A stretch of 64,000 nt of DNA from Edolisoma coerulescens (lineage: Eukaryota; Chordata; Aves; Passeriformes; Campephagidae), in assembly GCA_013397115.1 (NCBI GenBank), contig VWZW01000500.1, forward strand, positions 497,455-561,454. Reading direction: 5' to 3'. Below are positions 12,101-23,340 of this stretch, piece after piece. The notes under the pieces were generated by a model, which worked only from the letters and a program-made list of their open reading frames with translations, was not told the origin of the DNA and searched no databases. Positions within the stretch are counted from its first letter, which is position 1, and every line of letters begins with the position of its first letter. The translations under genes were made by a program, and so were the position numbers.

Positions 12101-15100
12101 CTTGATTTGGGAATGGAGTGCACGTGTTAGATTCACTAATCTTTTAATAGATAAATTTCTTCTGATGTCAGAATAGGCAGAGGTTGTCGATCTGGATTTT
12201 TTGTTTGCTTTGTTGGTTTTTTTACTGTAGTTTTCCTCTCAACGGATGTATTGCCAGAGATAGAGCAGTGGAAAAACACATAAACATTGGCAATATGTTT
12301 TAGATTGTGTTCCATGGGAATGGTTATGCAGTATGTAATTTAGTTTCTAAAAATAATTCCAGGAAGAATTTGGCTAAACTTTAGTAACCCATGTTTCAAA
12401 ATTGCATCACTCTCTGTAGCAGAATAGAAAGGTTGGTCACTACATAGATTAGTATTTGAAAGAGAGCTGAAATTGCTCTGACTTTCTTGTGGAAAACAAA
12501 AAGTTGGAAAGATTGGAAATAGGTTTTTAAAGCCATGGCTCTAAGAAGGTGAAGAAGCCAAATGATGCCAAATGATTCTGTGCATTTTATTACCTTAGTA
12601 AGATGAGCAGGGAAACTGAAGGATAGTGTACACAAAGTGATAAATGTTGGGATTTTTAAGAGCAGTCTAACAAAATGATGATAGCCTATTTTTAAGATGG
12701 CAGGTTCAATGAGACTTGTTGCTGTACTCCTTAGCTGATGTTTGACTGTAAAATGGATGGCAGCCACTCTATTGAAAGACATGTTCATATCTCATCATCT
12801 TAGTGCTATAAATCCGAAATTCTGCAGGGCTGTGCTGTAGCAGCAGCATTGTGCTCTTACTGCCTCTTGTTCTCTGGGTGCCCCTGGGCACCCTCCAAAC
12901 CAGATGCCAAGTCCAGAGCAGACAGAAAAATCTGGCAGGGTGTGAGCTGGGGCACAGTGCTGTTAATGTGCTTGTGCTGCATCACCTGATAACTGCTGCT
13001 TAAAGCAAGGGGGATATTAAGTGTCTCATTTTCTTAATGATATGCACATTCAAGTACTAAGAGTTTGTTATAATCAAACCTTGTAAAGTAGCAATTTGTC
13101 TTTCAAATACGGGTTAGATTCCTGCTCATTAAAAAAGAAAAGCAAACAAAAAACCAATGCATCTCAAAACCCCAATAACAGATAATGCCCTGTTCTCACC
13201 ATTGCAAATGGGCAGAATTTAGCCAAGTCTAAGCAGATGATGTAATTTTTATTCACTGTTGTTTGTTCTTTAAGATGCCTCTGTCTTACTTTCTGAAACT
13301 CTGAAACGTTGATAAACGTTTGTGCTCTTATGTGCAATTTAAAATGTAACTCTTAAGTACCAAAGGAAAATAAGTTCAAGTTAAGAATTTAAGTTTACCT
13401 TTTGTATTTGTTAAGGCAGAAGCTGTTGCTGTCATATTTTAAACATTGTCATTATTTTTTTAGGCCATCTGTCATTCTAGGGGTGACAAATCCCTTTTTT
13501 GCTAAAACGCTTCAGCACTGGCCTCACATTATCCGAATTGGAGATATCAAACTTCCAGGTAAAATAAAAATATCTTCTACAATCCTGTGTGATGGGATCT
13601 AACTGTGGGCTTATTTATTTACAAACGTATGTAATTATGTTCCATTAATTTAGTTTAATGCTAACTAAATTTTCATGGATGTCAATCTGTCAAGTGAAAT
13701 TAGAATCTTGACTTCTCTATGTCTTGTCAAATCTAGTATATTAAATGCAAAAGGTGGTAATACTCATTAGTAATAATGTTCCACCTTTCACAGAGTCCTG
13801 ATTTTATGTGTCTACCAATAAGGTATTAAAATGAGACATAATATGTTACTGATGTTAATTTTAGTGTGAGTAGAATGTAATAAATCAGTCACAGCCAGCA
13901 CAGAACATAAGACCTGTGTGAAAGCTAAGTTTGAACGTTACAGTAATATAAAAAGTTGTTGACAGTATTTTGATAATATATTTCTAATCTGGCAATATTC
14001 CAGTAATTATTAATTGTTCAGTCTGGATGATTTCCTTACATGATTGAGTAGAATTTTCATGTAATGTTTGGATAACATGTCAGCTGCCAGCTTGTAGCAA
14101 AATACTGCACCACTCTACTTATTGTCTGAAATTCCTGAATGTAGCTGTTTGCTGTGACAGGTTCACTATGCTGTTCTGACAGTGGGAATGCATAAATAAG
14201 TATGCAATTAAGATAAAACACCATAAAATTAATTTTTGTAGAAGAAATTAATTTTAACTTCTGAGTACACTGAATTAATTAAGGATTACATACTGTGTTC
14301 AATATAATTAGGCAAGGTTTCACTTTACTTCAAAATACCATGTCTGTCTATGGTCAGAATACCTGTGGGGGCTTAGGGTAGTGTGGGGAAGAGTTACTTC
14401 GCGGCTGTGTAGTTAATGTTTGGAAAGTAGAATCTTAATTAAACTCTGAAAAGCCATATAAACAGGTGGCCTTCAAATCTGATACACAGTTTCAAGTATG
14501 AAATTCTAGTTTTGATGTAGCTATGGGAAATGCTGAGTCGGGAAGTTCTAGAGATGCATCTGTCTGACCTGTCTTTAAAAAATGTATATTTTATTTCTTT
14601 AGGGACAAAGAGAGGGCTTCTGATTATTTTTTGTCGGTTTTTTTTTTCATTTTCCCTCACTCTGCAGTTCCAATAGCAATTTAACTGTTACCATTTCTAA
14701 AGTTGAGCATCCAAATAGATTTCGGAGGAAAGTTCTGCTGAGGCTGCAAGACTGATAACAGGGTTTAGGGTCTACTGGTTGGAGCAGGATAAATTGGAAA
14801 AACAAAACAAAAGCCCTTAGTATGGCCTATGACAAAGGAGACTTAAATTCAACAACGTAATCCATGGCTACTATTTTATTTTCTTCTATACAATTTTTAG
14901 TTTTGCCAAGGTACCAAAGATTTTTTCCCAAAAGCGTTTACACTAAGGGGAACAAAGGAAGATGGAATAAAAATATGAAATTAAGAAGACAGTTATTCAC
15001 TGCTATATATCTGTATGTTTATTTGGCTGCTTGGATTCAGGAGGTCATCCTTTGGCTGGTTTTGTTTGTTTGTGGGGTTTTTTCGTTGATTTTTTGTTTG

Positions 15101-18100
15101 TGTTTTTGTTGGTTTTTAGGTATTTGAGGGTTTTTTTCTTTTCAACAAGGAACCCTTATATGAAGTGAAAAGTCTATTTGCTGTTATTCATGTGTTTGCT
15201 GGGTGTTTCTGGATATATACTTGGATTTCTGTCAATGTTTCTAATGTTTCTTACAATATTAGATAGTCTTCAAGTAAGGTGGCTTTATGTGTTTTGGCAG
15301 GTGAAGTTCCAAAGCAGGTGAAAGTGAAAAAACTGAAAAACCTAAAAACTTTGGACTCCAAACCTGGTAATGACTTCAGACTTAAATTGCCAGTGTTATG
15401 ATTTTAAAAGGCATACCCCGTTTCTCCTTTGGCTATATGCTGCTTTTTTTCTTTAGGTGTTTATACCTCTTACAAGCCATACTTGAACAAAGATGAAGAA
15501 ATCGTTAAGCAGTTGCAAAAGGTAATGGTGTAGGTCACTTCTTAGTGGAAACTGCTTTGTGTATTTTGTGTACTGTTGTACAGTGTTTTCATTTAAGGCT
15601 GCACTTTGTGTAATCGAAATGAAACTGGATTCTGGTTCCTTTGCCCCAGTCATAACTAAGTAGATGGATATACACCCTCATTGTAGAAGGGCTGCTGCCT
15701 CGTTAGCAGCTTCTATAACCATATGAATGGTGGGACTCAATAAGTTAGCTTAATAATTTAGAGGATTAAAAGTATTTATCTGTTCATCTGTTGAGGTTTT
15801 CCATCCTCTGCCACCCTCAGTCTGGTCTCTTTGGTCTAAAAGCCTCACACATGAGGTATGTAAGAATCAGAGCTTCCAAATTTTAACTGATTTGCAAACA
15901 CTTGTTTATAGAAACGTTTCTTTACATGAAAGTAAAAAATTCAGTAATTGCAAAGACAAATATCTGTACAAAAGGACTTGACGCTATCGCTTTCCTTCCC
16001 TGGTTCAGGGTGGGAGGTGCTGTGTGGGGGCTTATGGCAAATGAATACAGAAACACTGGAATAAATATTCATAAAAAGTAAACCCACCACAACTACCTAC
16101 ATACTTTGGAGTAACAGACTGACTTGTGTTTTGTTGTTTTGGTTTCTTTAAGGGAGTACAACAGAAACGTCCTACAGAAGCACAGAGTGTGATACTTCGG
16201 CGGTATTTCTTGGAATTGACAGAAAGTTTCATTATTCCATTAGTGAGTTCTTCGACTAATTGAATTTTTACATAAGTAATAAGGAGTAGTTTTTCTGGAG
16301 TTACCCTAAGTCCAGTAGCTCTCCAGTGTACTCCTGGAATCAATCCTGGGTCCAGTAGTGGGTCCAGCTGGCGAGGCACAGCTGCCTCCTGCTGTCACAC
16401 CTGACACTTGGCCACGGCCCCACTCCCTGTGCCTTGGACACCTTGGGGCTCTGGCCATGCCTGTGCCAAGCCTTGCTAGAGCAGAGATGGCCAGAGCTCA
16501 GACAGTGCTCTGTGGGTTAGTTCTAACTTTAATGTTTGGGTGACAAACTCAGAACATCTCTTCCAAACACTTAATACAAAGTGTGGTTACTATTTGGAAT
16601 CACCCATTATATGAAGGTACCTGTGGAGTGTTCCCAAAGAAAAGAGAGATTGTTTACCAGTGGCTGAAGTTCAGGATATAGATATTCTGTGTGTACGTTT
16701 GCTTCCTGTCCTTCTTTGCTTTATGTCCTTCTTGAACTTTGCTGGCTTAAAGTTCTGGAGTTGGGAAGTACAATCTGTATAAGATAAGCTCTTTCTTGTC
16801 TTCTCATGTGGCAAATATGCACAACCCCACCTTGTACTAACACTGGGAAGAGAAAATGCTGCGGTCACAAGCAGTAAGTAAACACACACGTGGACTGTGT
16901 ATTTTTAATACTGGTTATGCAAACAACCTTTCCTTTTCCTTTCCCCAGGAACGTTACGTGGCAAGCCTAATGCCTTTACAGAAATGCATATCACCCTGGA
17001 AGGTAAGGAAGTATAATTTGAATGAGATGGAAGTTGGTGATTAGAGGAATTAAGGTCTGCTAAAGTTTTTTTTCTGTCTTTCCATAGAGTCCACCACAGC
17101 TGAGGCAGTTTAGCCAAGATGACTTCATGAAGACACTGGAAAAAGCAGGACCACAGCTCACCTCAGGTTTAAAGGGAGATTGGATTGGACTTTACAGGTA
17201 ATTTCTTTCATCAGCATAAAAAAATTATATAAATTAAGACAGATCAGTAATATTAATGCTGTTTTTTCCTGAGCAAACTTACAGTCAGGGTTGATTTGAA
17301 TAAGAGTTTTTTTTAGAATATATGCTTTAATAGAAATTGATAGTAGTAAATATACTTTACTTGCTTAAATCTCTTTCTCTGCTAACATTACAGGTTTCTG
17401 TAGATCAGTGTTATTTGTGGTTTTATTTCTGGTTCTAGCTTGATTCCTCCTTCCAGTCAAACACAAAGATAAAAATTAGGCTATTTCAAACTGAGCCTTG
17501 ATTTTTTTTTTCCCCCTAAAATTTCCTAATCTTTACTGTATTTCAAACACATGTTCTTTACCTTCTTTCCTCAATCCTTGTCTTAATTAATAGAAGCACC
17601 TGTTAATCTCTACTTCAGAATATTACATCTTTTTGGAAGTAAATAGAGAAAGGGTTCTAATATCTTTTTCAGTCTGAAATATAATTACATTTGATGATGT
17701 AGAAAACACTGTTACCAAATTGCACTTAAAATATAAAATGTATTTTTCTTTGGTGTTTTACCAGGCATTTTTTGAAATCGCCAAACTTTGATGGTTGGTT
17801 TAGGAGCCGGCAGAAAGAAATGACACAGAAGTTAGAGGCCCTTCATTTAGAAGCACTCTGTAATGAGGTTAGAAAAATGTGTGCTTATGATTGTATTTAT
17901 AATCTTATAATAAAAATATATTCTCCCACAAGTCAGTTTTACTCCTGTTTTCTTAGGTCGAATGTGAAATTGTTGACAGTTTTGTGAATTCTGATCCAGT
18001 AAAACATGACTTTGTTAAACAAGTACAAGCTAGAACTAACACAGCAAGAGAACAATATGAAATACAGTTCACTTGTCATAACAACTGTCATCGTTTGTAA

Positions 18101-20033
18101 ACGTACCTTTAGTACTTTTTCGTTTGTTGTGTATTTTAAAATTAAATACGCATAGCCACCCCCCCAAAAAAAGCATTTTCCTCTCATTTGGTAATACTGT
18201 TCTGTTCAGCTTCCATCCTTGGCATCCTTGACAACATATTTTCAGTTGTGATATAGTTCGTAGCTTTAAAGGTAAAAAATCAGCAAATTTGACATTCTAA
18301 TTGACCACTAATTAATGGTCAGTCAATGGTTAGTAAATAAGCCTACAACTGATCCATAGTAATTGAAAGCTGAGAAGTGAAATCTGTTTATATATAACAA
18401 AATGCCACATAAATACTCTTACGTTGTAAGATGCATTCCTTAATTAAGAAGCCAAAGTGGGTATCAATATAATTTGAGTTGGAACACTGATAAAGGAATT
18501 GCAAGAGGAGAAGACATTGTACAGCTAGAGGGAATAGGAAGAACAAAAACAAAGGAAGGCAACACCACAGCTTTAAAACAAACAAACAAAATTGCTCTGG
18601 TTATATTTCAAAAGCCATTTGTTGTTATCCCTTGCCTTGTCAATTCCCAAACAGTACGGTGTAGCAAATCCAAACAGATTGTTCAAATAGTGCAGCCCAA
18701 ATAATTTGCAGGTCAGTTATACAACTTAGACTCTATCCAACTGTATTTGACATTGACTTAATCAAAGAAAAGGAAATGTGTTACAAATTTATTACCAGTT
18801 CTGCTCCTTTATTGTTTTTTCTTTTGATCCGCAAAAGAAATGTTTCTTTGTACATGAACAAATGTCTTTCATAGGTGAGTCGTAAGGGGGTAGGAGAACA
18901 GAACTTCCATAAGAAAATTCACTTGATTGTATCTTACCTAGTTATCAACTGTGATCTCCTTTAATGCCCTAGAAACAGTAAGCACTGCCCTGAACTGCTT
19001 TAATATTGCATTGTGCTGGCCATTCTGATTTGCTAATCATTCACTGCCATTTTGCATTGTAGATGCTCTTTTTCAAACTAAGCCTGTTCGGCAAGATTTT
19101 TTTTCCCTTTAATTTATTTGTATTGTGTTTGTGTGCAAGTTTGCTGTTAGGTGAAGTACTGGGCAAACACGCAAATAAAGCAGATTTTGCAGTTCCCAGT
19201 AAAGACAGTGCACGAGTAAAATGAAGTTAGCAAATGGCATAGGAATAAAGAAAACACCTATTCTGAACATTAGGTATAGCTTAAGACTACTCTAGAAAAT
19301 TACATACGTAACCATAAATATTTAAATGCTTAATCTTTTTTATTTTAGAACTTGGTTTTCTGGAGTCAGAAGCATACTGAGGTAGAAACAGTGGATCTTG
19401 TCTTAAAGTTAAAAAATAAACTGGTAAGTAACTGAATTGAACATGACTTAGCTACATAAAAGCATTATGTAGTTGTTTTTGCAAGTACACAAGTGAAAAT
19501 ATTCTTCATGATCTAGGTAGTTTAAAGAGTCAATCATTCATTCAGGCTTTAAAAACAAAACCAGTCAATTTCAGCCATGCCTGAAAAGTTATTTGGCTTC
19601 CCAACATCATCCGGCTATGCTGGAAGCATTGTATTGCTAGGGTTTTTTTTAAATTAGTTGGAACTCTGTGACTGATCTGAATCCCCAGGGAAGAAGAAAA
19701 CCAAATTTTCTTGTTATTACTCAAAGTCAAAATCAGTGTTGCTCTCGCTGTTGTATGGTTGCTGAGTAAACCTGCTGTTGTCTAAATTCTTACTCAGCAA
19801 ATGAGGAATTCATTTTCCAGATTTTCTAATACATGACTTTGATATTTCGTAAGGTAAACTTGTAATTTTAGTAGAAATCATGCTTTCTGGTGTTTTTGCA
19901 GTTGCAGGCTGACAGAGAGCATCTTCCTGTGAAAACTGACACGCTGAAAAAGCTGCAGACACACATCAATGATATTATACTGGCACTGCCAGATGATTTA
20001 CAGGACATCTTGCTCAAAACTGGCACAACATGA
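171..20033 (+). CDS. DENND6A: DENND6A (FAM116A), DENN-domain Rab14 guanine nucleotide exchange factor; exon 1 largely missing
   Basis: Visible coding exons: 2686-2724, 2831-2873, 5589-5701, 6697-6777, 7132-7237, 8369-8448, 9896-9958, 10606-10661, 11006-11128, 11307-11402, 13464-13558, 15301-15366, 15457-15521, 16153-16242, 16949-17002, 17088-17197, 17765-17867, 19349-19423 and 19902-20033 (TGA). They join in frame with GT-AG junctions into 529 residues plus stop. Human DENND6A is about 608 aa, so exon 1 (about 79 aa) is what is missing. Diagnostic stretches are YYYGYVYFRQVRDK (exon 5), LLGEPLVVMAPSP (exon 10), YFTIHDSEFKEYTTR (exon 11) and GVTNPFFAKTLQHWPHIIR (exon 12). The family carries a tripartite DENN module. 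The protein is a Rab14 GEF on recycling endosomes, affecting ADAM10 traffic and cell-cell adhesion. The ATG at 171 (context GCCATGT) is a candidate start, 32 bases before the ambiguous base. It is not supported by homology I can see. Confidence 0.95.
203..203. other. Ambiguous base, probably a collapsed assembly gap in DENND6A exon 1
   Basis: A single n lies 32 bases into the candidate first exon. No frame after it gives the conserved end of exon 1, and exon 2 at 2686 begins in phase 0. About 79 residues expected from the mammalian protein cannot be found on either side. The n therefore probably stands for missing GC-rich sequence, with intron 1 resuming directly after it. Confidence 0.7.
304..2685 (+). 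other. DENND6A intron 1, no separate gene seen
   Basis: After the CpG island the sequence becomes AT-rich. It holds a short tandem repeat at 644-764, a poly-T run near 1238-1251 and no recognisable conserved exon. The acceptor is TTCTTGTAG at 2677-2685. Confidence 0.7.
644..764. repeat. Three-copy minisatellite in DENND6A intron 1
   Basis: Three imperfect copies of a unit beginning GCAGGGACAGCTG start at 644, 681 and 727, with periods of 37 and 46 bases. The middle copy carries a 9-base insertion relative to the first. The shared core also includes GCTTTGGGA. Confidence 0.85.
2874..5588 (+). other. DENND6A intron 3, no separate gene seen
   Basis: This is a 2.7 kb AT-rich intron between exons ending in TCGG and starting in GTTGTCTTG, which together code the conserved DSNSGCLGDTQFCFRFR segment. 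I see no conserved exon, RNA gene or recognisable mobile element inside it. Confidence 0.6.
8561..8594. repeat. Perfect 16-bp inverted repeat with a 2-nt loop
   Basis: The left arm CTGAGTGCAGTAAACA (8561-8576) and right arm TGTTTACTGCACTCAG (8579-8594) are exact reverse complements separated by TC. A further GTTTACTG lies at 8556-8563, so the core occurs three times in alternating orientation. It is in DENND6A intron 7, about 112 bases after the exon ending at 8448. Confidence 0.95.
11403..13463 (+). other. DENND6A intron 11, no separate gene seen
   Basis: This 2 kb AT-rich intron has poly-T runs near 11522-11539. A GC-richer patch at about 12,825-12,990 is of a kind often left by an old repeat, but I cannot assign it to a family. 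No conserved exon was found. Confidence 0.5.
13559..15300 (+). other. DENND6A intron 12, no separate gene seen
   Basis: This AT-rich intron includes a T/G-rich low-complexity tract at about 15,058-15,140. I see no coding exon or RNA gene. The acceptor TTTTGGCAG ends at 15300. Confidence 0.6.
17868..19348 (+). other. DENND6A intron 18, no separate gene seen
   Basis: This is 1.5 kb of AT-rich sequence between the exon ending HLEALCNE and the exon starting NLVFWSQKHTEV. A small inverted motif (TGACCA, 8 bases, TGGTCA) lies at about 18,302-18,321. Nothing else stands out. Confidence 0.6.
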
Positions 20034-21770
20034 TTTCTACTGGGCTTTTTTGGTGCAGAAAACCAAAAGGCAACTAGTCTCACAAAAGACGGTGGCTTAC
20101 CAAGTTTGGAACACAGGTCTAAACCAGTACATTAACACTACAAATGGACTGTACTAACAGTATAGCCCACTATATCATTTTCACTGTTTTTTCCACTTCA
20201 ATACCAATGCAACTAAAGGGATTCTTGTGTCTAATACTGTTTGAAATAAGTGCTCTTAAAGAATAATCTGTGGGCATATGAAGCTGTGCCACAGTATAGG
20301 ACTACAGTGCAGTGCTGGCATTGCAGAATGTTTTCCAATTGGTGCTGCTATACCCAATCCTACTCAGGGGTAGGCAATATTGATCCTGTACTGTCCTGTT
20401 GATGTAGTATCTGATTATTTTTCTTTCTTTTTTTCTTTTTGTTTTTAGCTAGTGGTAAGTCCAACTGACATATGGGGATTTGGCCAGAATACCTTATAAT
20501 TGAGATATTTTACTGGTAAATCACAGCTTTCAAAACTATTTAGGAACAACTGAAATGATCAGATCCATTGTTAACTTTCTGCATTTCTCCTTCTTACCAT
20601 CTCTCCAAAATTATACTGATTTAGCATCTTTAAAGAAGAGAAGGCAGCTGACAAAAATTTCCTGAAGGGAAGTCTCTTCCACTCTTATGTCAGTTATTAG
20701 GGTGTTCTTACATGCCTTTAAAGTAATTATATACTGTTTGTGGTTTTAAACTGCTGTCATCCAGGATTTCAAGTGGATCACTCGTGTAAATGTAGGCATG
20801 CAGAGTTCATCACAGGAAATAAACACTATGGTGTTCTAAAAGGGATTTTAAAATTGGTGATTTTGGTAGAGTTAGCTGATACACAGTCTGTTTCAGTTGG
20901 AGATCATACCAGTCAGCTCCTGTTATAATTTTTAACTTTATTATTTTTGGCTTACGTCAGTCAGATGTTTGAGGAGGTGATGAGGCTGGAGGGAAAAAAT
21001 GTTGGCTTCAGCTGAAAAAAGCCTCTGGACAGGTCAGACTGGCAAAAAAAGATTGTAGCATGAAATTATTCTCAGTATCTGCATACAGCAGACATGCATA
21101 AAGAGTAATTTCCTCTTGCATATTAAGCAACAAGAATGGGATGTTTTATCTTCTTGAACAAGTTTCAGTGGTACATAAGAACTCAGCTGCTCCACATGCA
21201 GTGTTGTACTTTGACCAGTTTCAAGTAGAGTAAACATAATGCTATAGTGTACACACAGCATATACTTTTATATGTCAAGTGCATCACAGTTATTAAAAAA
21301 AAAACCACTCTGCTTTTAAGTGCTTGGATGGAATTTTTAAAAACTTATGACATAATCCTGCTATAAGAATATGCTTTTGTATAACAAATATTTCATACCA
21401 TCTTTCTAAAAATGTCTTATTTAGATATAAAGTGTCACAACGGTATTTTTATGAAAATAATGTATTTTAATACTGTTGTGTTTTGTATACAATTACTCAT
21501 GACCAAAAGTTTAATGTATCTATTACATTTCTTAAACTATACCACTTCAGCATTAGTTGCTAACTTGCAAAATTTTTTTTGCATGTCCTGATGAAAAGCA
21601 TTTCTAATCCAGAAATTATTAAGTGGCCATTCATACCCTAAATTATCTTAAATATTTAACCTGGAGCACTGTGTAGTTCCATGTAAACTGGTAACAACTA
21701 TGATAACTAGCACATGACTGCAAATACATATTTTTTTAAACAAAAATAAAAGAGTTTGATTTTTATTTTT
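20034..21770 (+). other. DENND6A: DENND6A 3' untranslated region
   Basis: The sequence follows the TGA at 20031-20033. It has AATAAA signals at 20818-20823 and 21745-21750, with the second followed by a T-rich tract. No coding sequence is recognisable. The distal end is inferred from the second signal and could be earlier or later. Confidence 0.6.
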
Positions 21771-22990
21771 TTTCCTTTGGAAGTTACGTGACTTAGATGA
21801 TGGGTGTGTTTGGTCTGTTTGGTTTTTCCCCTCTCCCTTGTAAGCAAAGCTGTTCAGCTTGCAAAGACTGCTGCTTGATGAAGCTGTACCCCTGAGCTGA
21901 CCAGAAATGTGATGGAATGGTGTTGTAGTTTGATTATGCATCATGGCTGGAACATGACAGAGCTGCAGGATCCTCAGCAAAGCAAATGGCAGCACCTGGA
22001 TTCTAAAGCAGGTGTTCACTTCTAAAGCAAGTGGTTGTTAGCACTGAAGTAATGAAAGGTATCTATTAACGACCCAGATACTTTCTAGATCTCCAAGCTG
22101 GCCTATTCTTACTGTAACTGTCCTCAAGTACAGGGAAGCTTAACCTTCCTAGCAAAAAAAAAGAAGTGTAAACACTGAATGCTCTGAATAGAAGATAGGT
22201 AAGTATTGGAAACCTAGAACTGGACTCCTTAGCTTACAGCTTCTTGATAGTTTTCATAGTTGATCTGGGACCATGTTAACGTCTTAGGCATGAACTAGCT
22301 TTAAGGTATGTTTTATTTATTTTATAAAAATACAACTTTCCATCTTAATTTACACCAGGTTTTTGGCTCAGAAGAACAGAATAAGATTTTCAACATTACA
22401 TATAAGAAAAGCTGTGAATGCACCACCCCTGCAAGGGTTCAAGGCTGGGTTGGACAGGGCATTAAGCAGCTGGTCTAGTGGAAGGTGTCCTTGTCCATGG
22501 CAGGGGCGTGGAATGAGATGATCCAACTCTTCCACCCCAAACCATTCTATGGTTCTATGGAAAGAACAGCCTAAATTGTCTGGCTTAGTAGCCAAATGCT
22601 AGGATGTGGTTCAGGACTATCTTAATAAAGATCATTAACGATGTTTTTCTTTAGTAGAGGATAAGTAAATACCTTCTGTTAATAGAATGTTGACGCTGGC
22701 TTGGTTCAGTTTTACTCCCCTATTCCTTGTCTGTGGCTGGTGCTCCCTGGCCCGTAAACCGAGAGCAGTTTGGTGCCACGCTCGCCCTGTGCTGCAGCTC
22801 GGGGCCGCAGGGGAGGCTCAGGGCGGGGGTGAGAACATGGCCCTGCTGTGACCAGCGTGCCTCATACTAATTACTGTAGAGATGGATATATATACAATTA
22901 ATAATAGTGTAGTAATAGTCATATGTCACAGCGCTGCCTTTTGTTGGTTTGTTTCGGTTTGGTTTTTAGGGGTGTGGGGGGTTTTTTGTT
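21771..22990. other. Intergenic region between DENND6A and ARF4
   Basis: About 1.2 kb holds one CR1 3' end (22418-22560), a moderately GC-rich patch near 22,735-22,850 and a T/G-rich low-complexity stretch near 22,935-22,995 that leads into the ARF4 CpG island. No gene was recognised. Confidence 0.6.
22418..22560 (+). mobile_element. CR1 LINE 3' end, sense orientation
   Basis: The stretch matches the familiar avian CR1 3' region: GGTTCAAGGCTGG, then CTGGTCTAGTGGAAGGTGTC, CATGGCAGGGG and the terminal tandem octamer-like end ATTCTATGGTTCTATGG (22544-22560). It is a truncated, non-coding copy. Orientation is set by the octamer end lying at the high coordinate. Confidence 0.9.
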
Positions 22991-23340
22991 TGAGGGGTTT
23001 TTATTATGACGTGTCCCTCTCGCTATTGGGGTGCATTTGGAGGCTCTCCGAGGACTGGTTTTACCAATCTCTCGCTCTGAGGAGCGGAGCCTGGGGCCGT
23101 TCCCCCGNGCCGGGGCCGTGTGGCGGAGGGCGGTGCCGCGGCCGGGGGATGTGGCGAGCGTGACGTGATCGTGTCCGCGTTGGAGCCGGGGCGGCCGCGG
23201 CGAGCGTGACGTGGCAGAGACCGAGCGAGGTCCCCGGTCACAGAGCACCCGCCGCCGCCGCCGGCCTCCCCTCGCGCGCGGAGGGATCCGTGCGCGCACA
23301 CCGGCCGTGCCGCGCTCCCTCCCGTCCTCCCTCCCTCAAN
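22990..23340 (+). promoter_or_regulatory. ARF4: ARF4 CpG-island promoter with duplicated TGACGTG elements
   Basis: A GC-rich, CpG-dense stretch immediately precedes the first ARF4 coding exon. The 15-mer GGCGAGCGTGACGTG occurs at 23153-23167 and again at 23199-23213. The first continues as TGACGTGA and the second as TGACGTGGC. TGACGTG(G/A) is the core bound by bZIP factors of the ATF6/XBP1 and CREB3 groups, and ACGTGGC (23209-23215) equals the Golgi stress element. An ambiguous base at 23107 probably marks a second small gap. ARF4 induction through CREB3 during Golgi stress is published for mammals; use of these sites here is inference. Confidence 0.6.
23340..23340. other. Ambiguous base, collapsed assembly gap in ARF4 exon 1
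   Basis: The n sits directly before GGC AAG AAG CAG, codons 14-17 of a vertebrate ARF4. The bases before it (a CCTCC-rich run ending CTCAA) do not encode the universally conserved first 13 residues in any frame. Sequence has therefore been lost at this position. Confidence 0.85.

Noticed and set aside
16290..16545. GC-rich patch in DENND6A intron 15 with repeated GGGTCCAG and short open frames on both strands
   Set aside because: It may be an old repeat fragment, but I could not match it to CR1 or another named element and found no terminal repeats.
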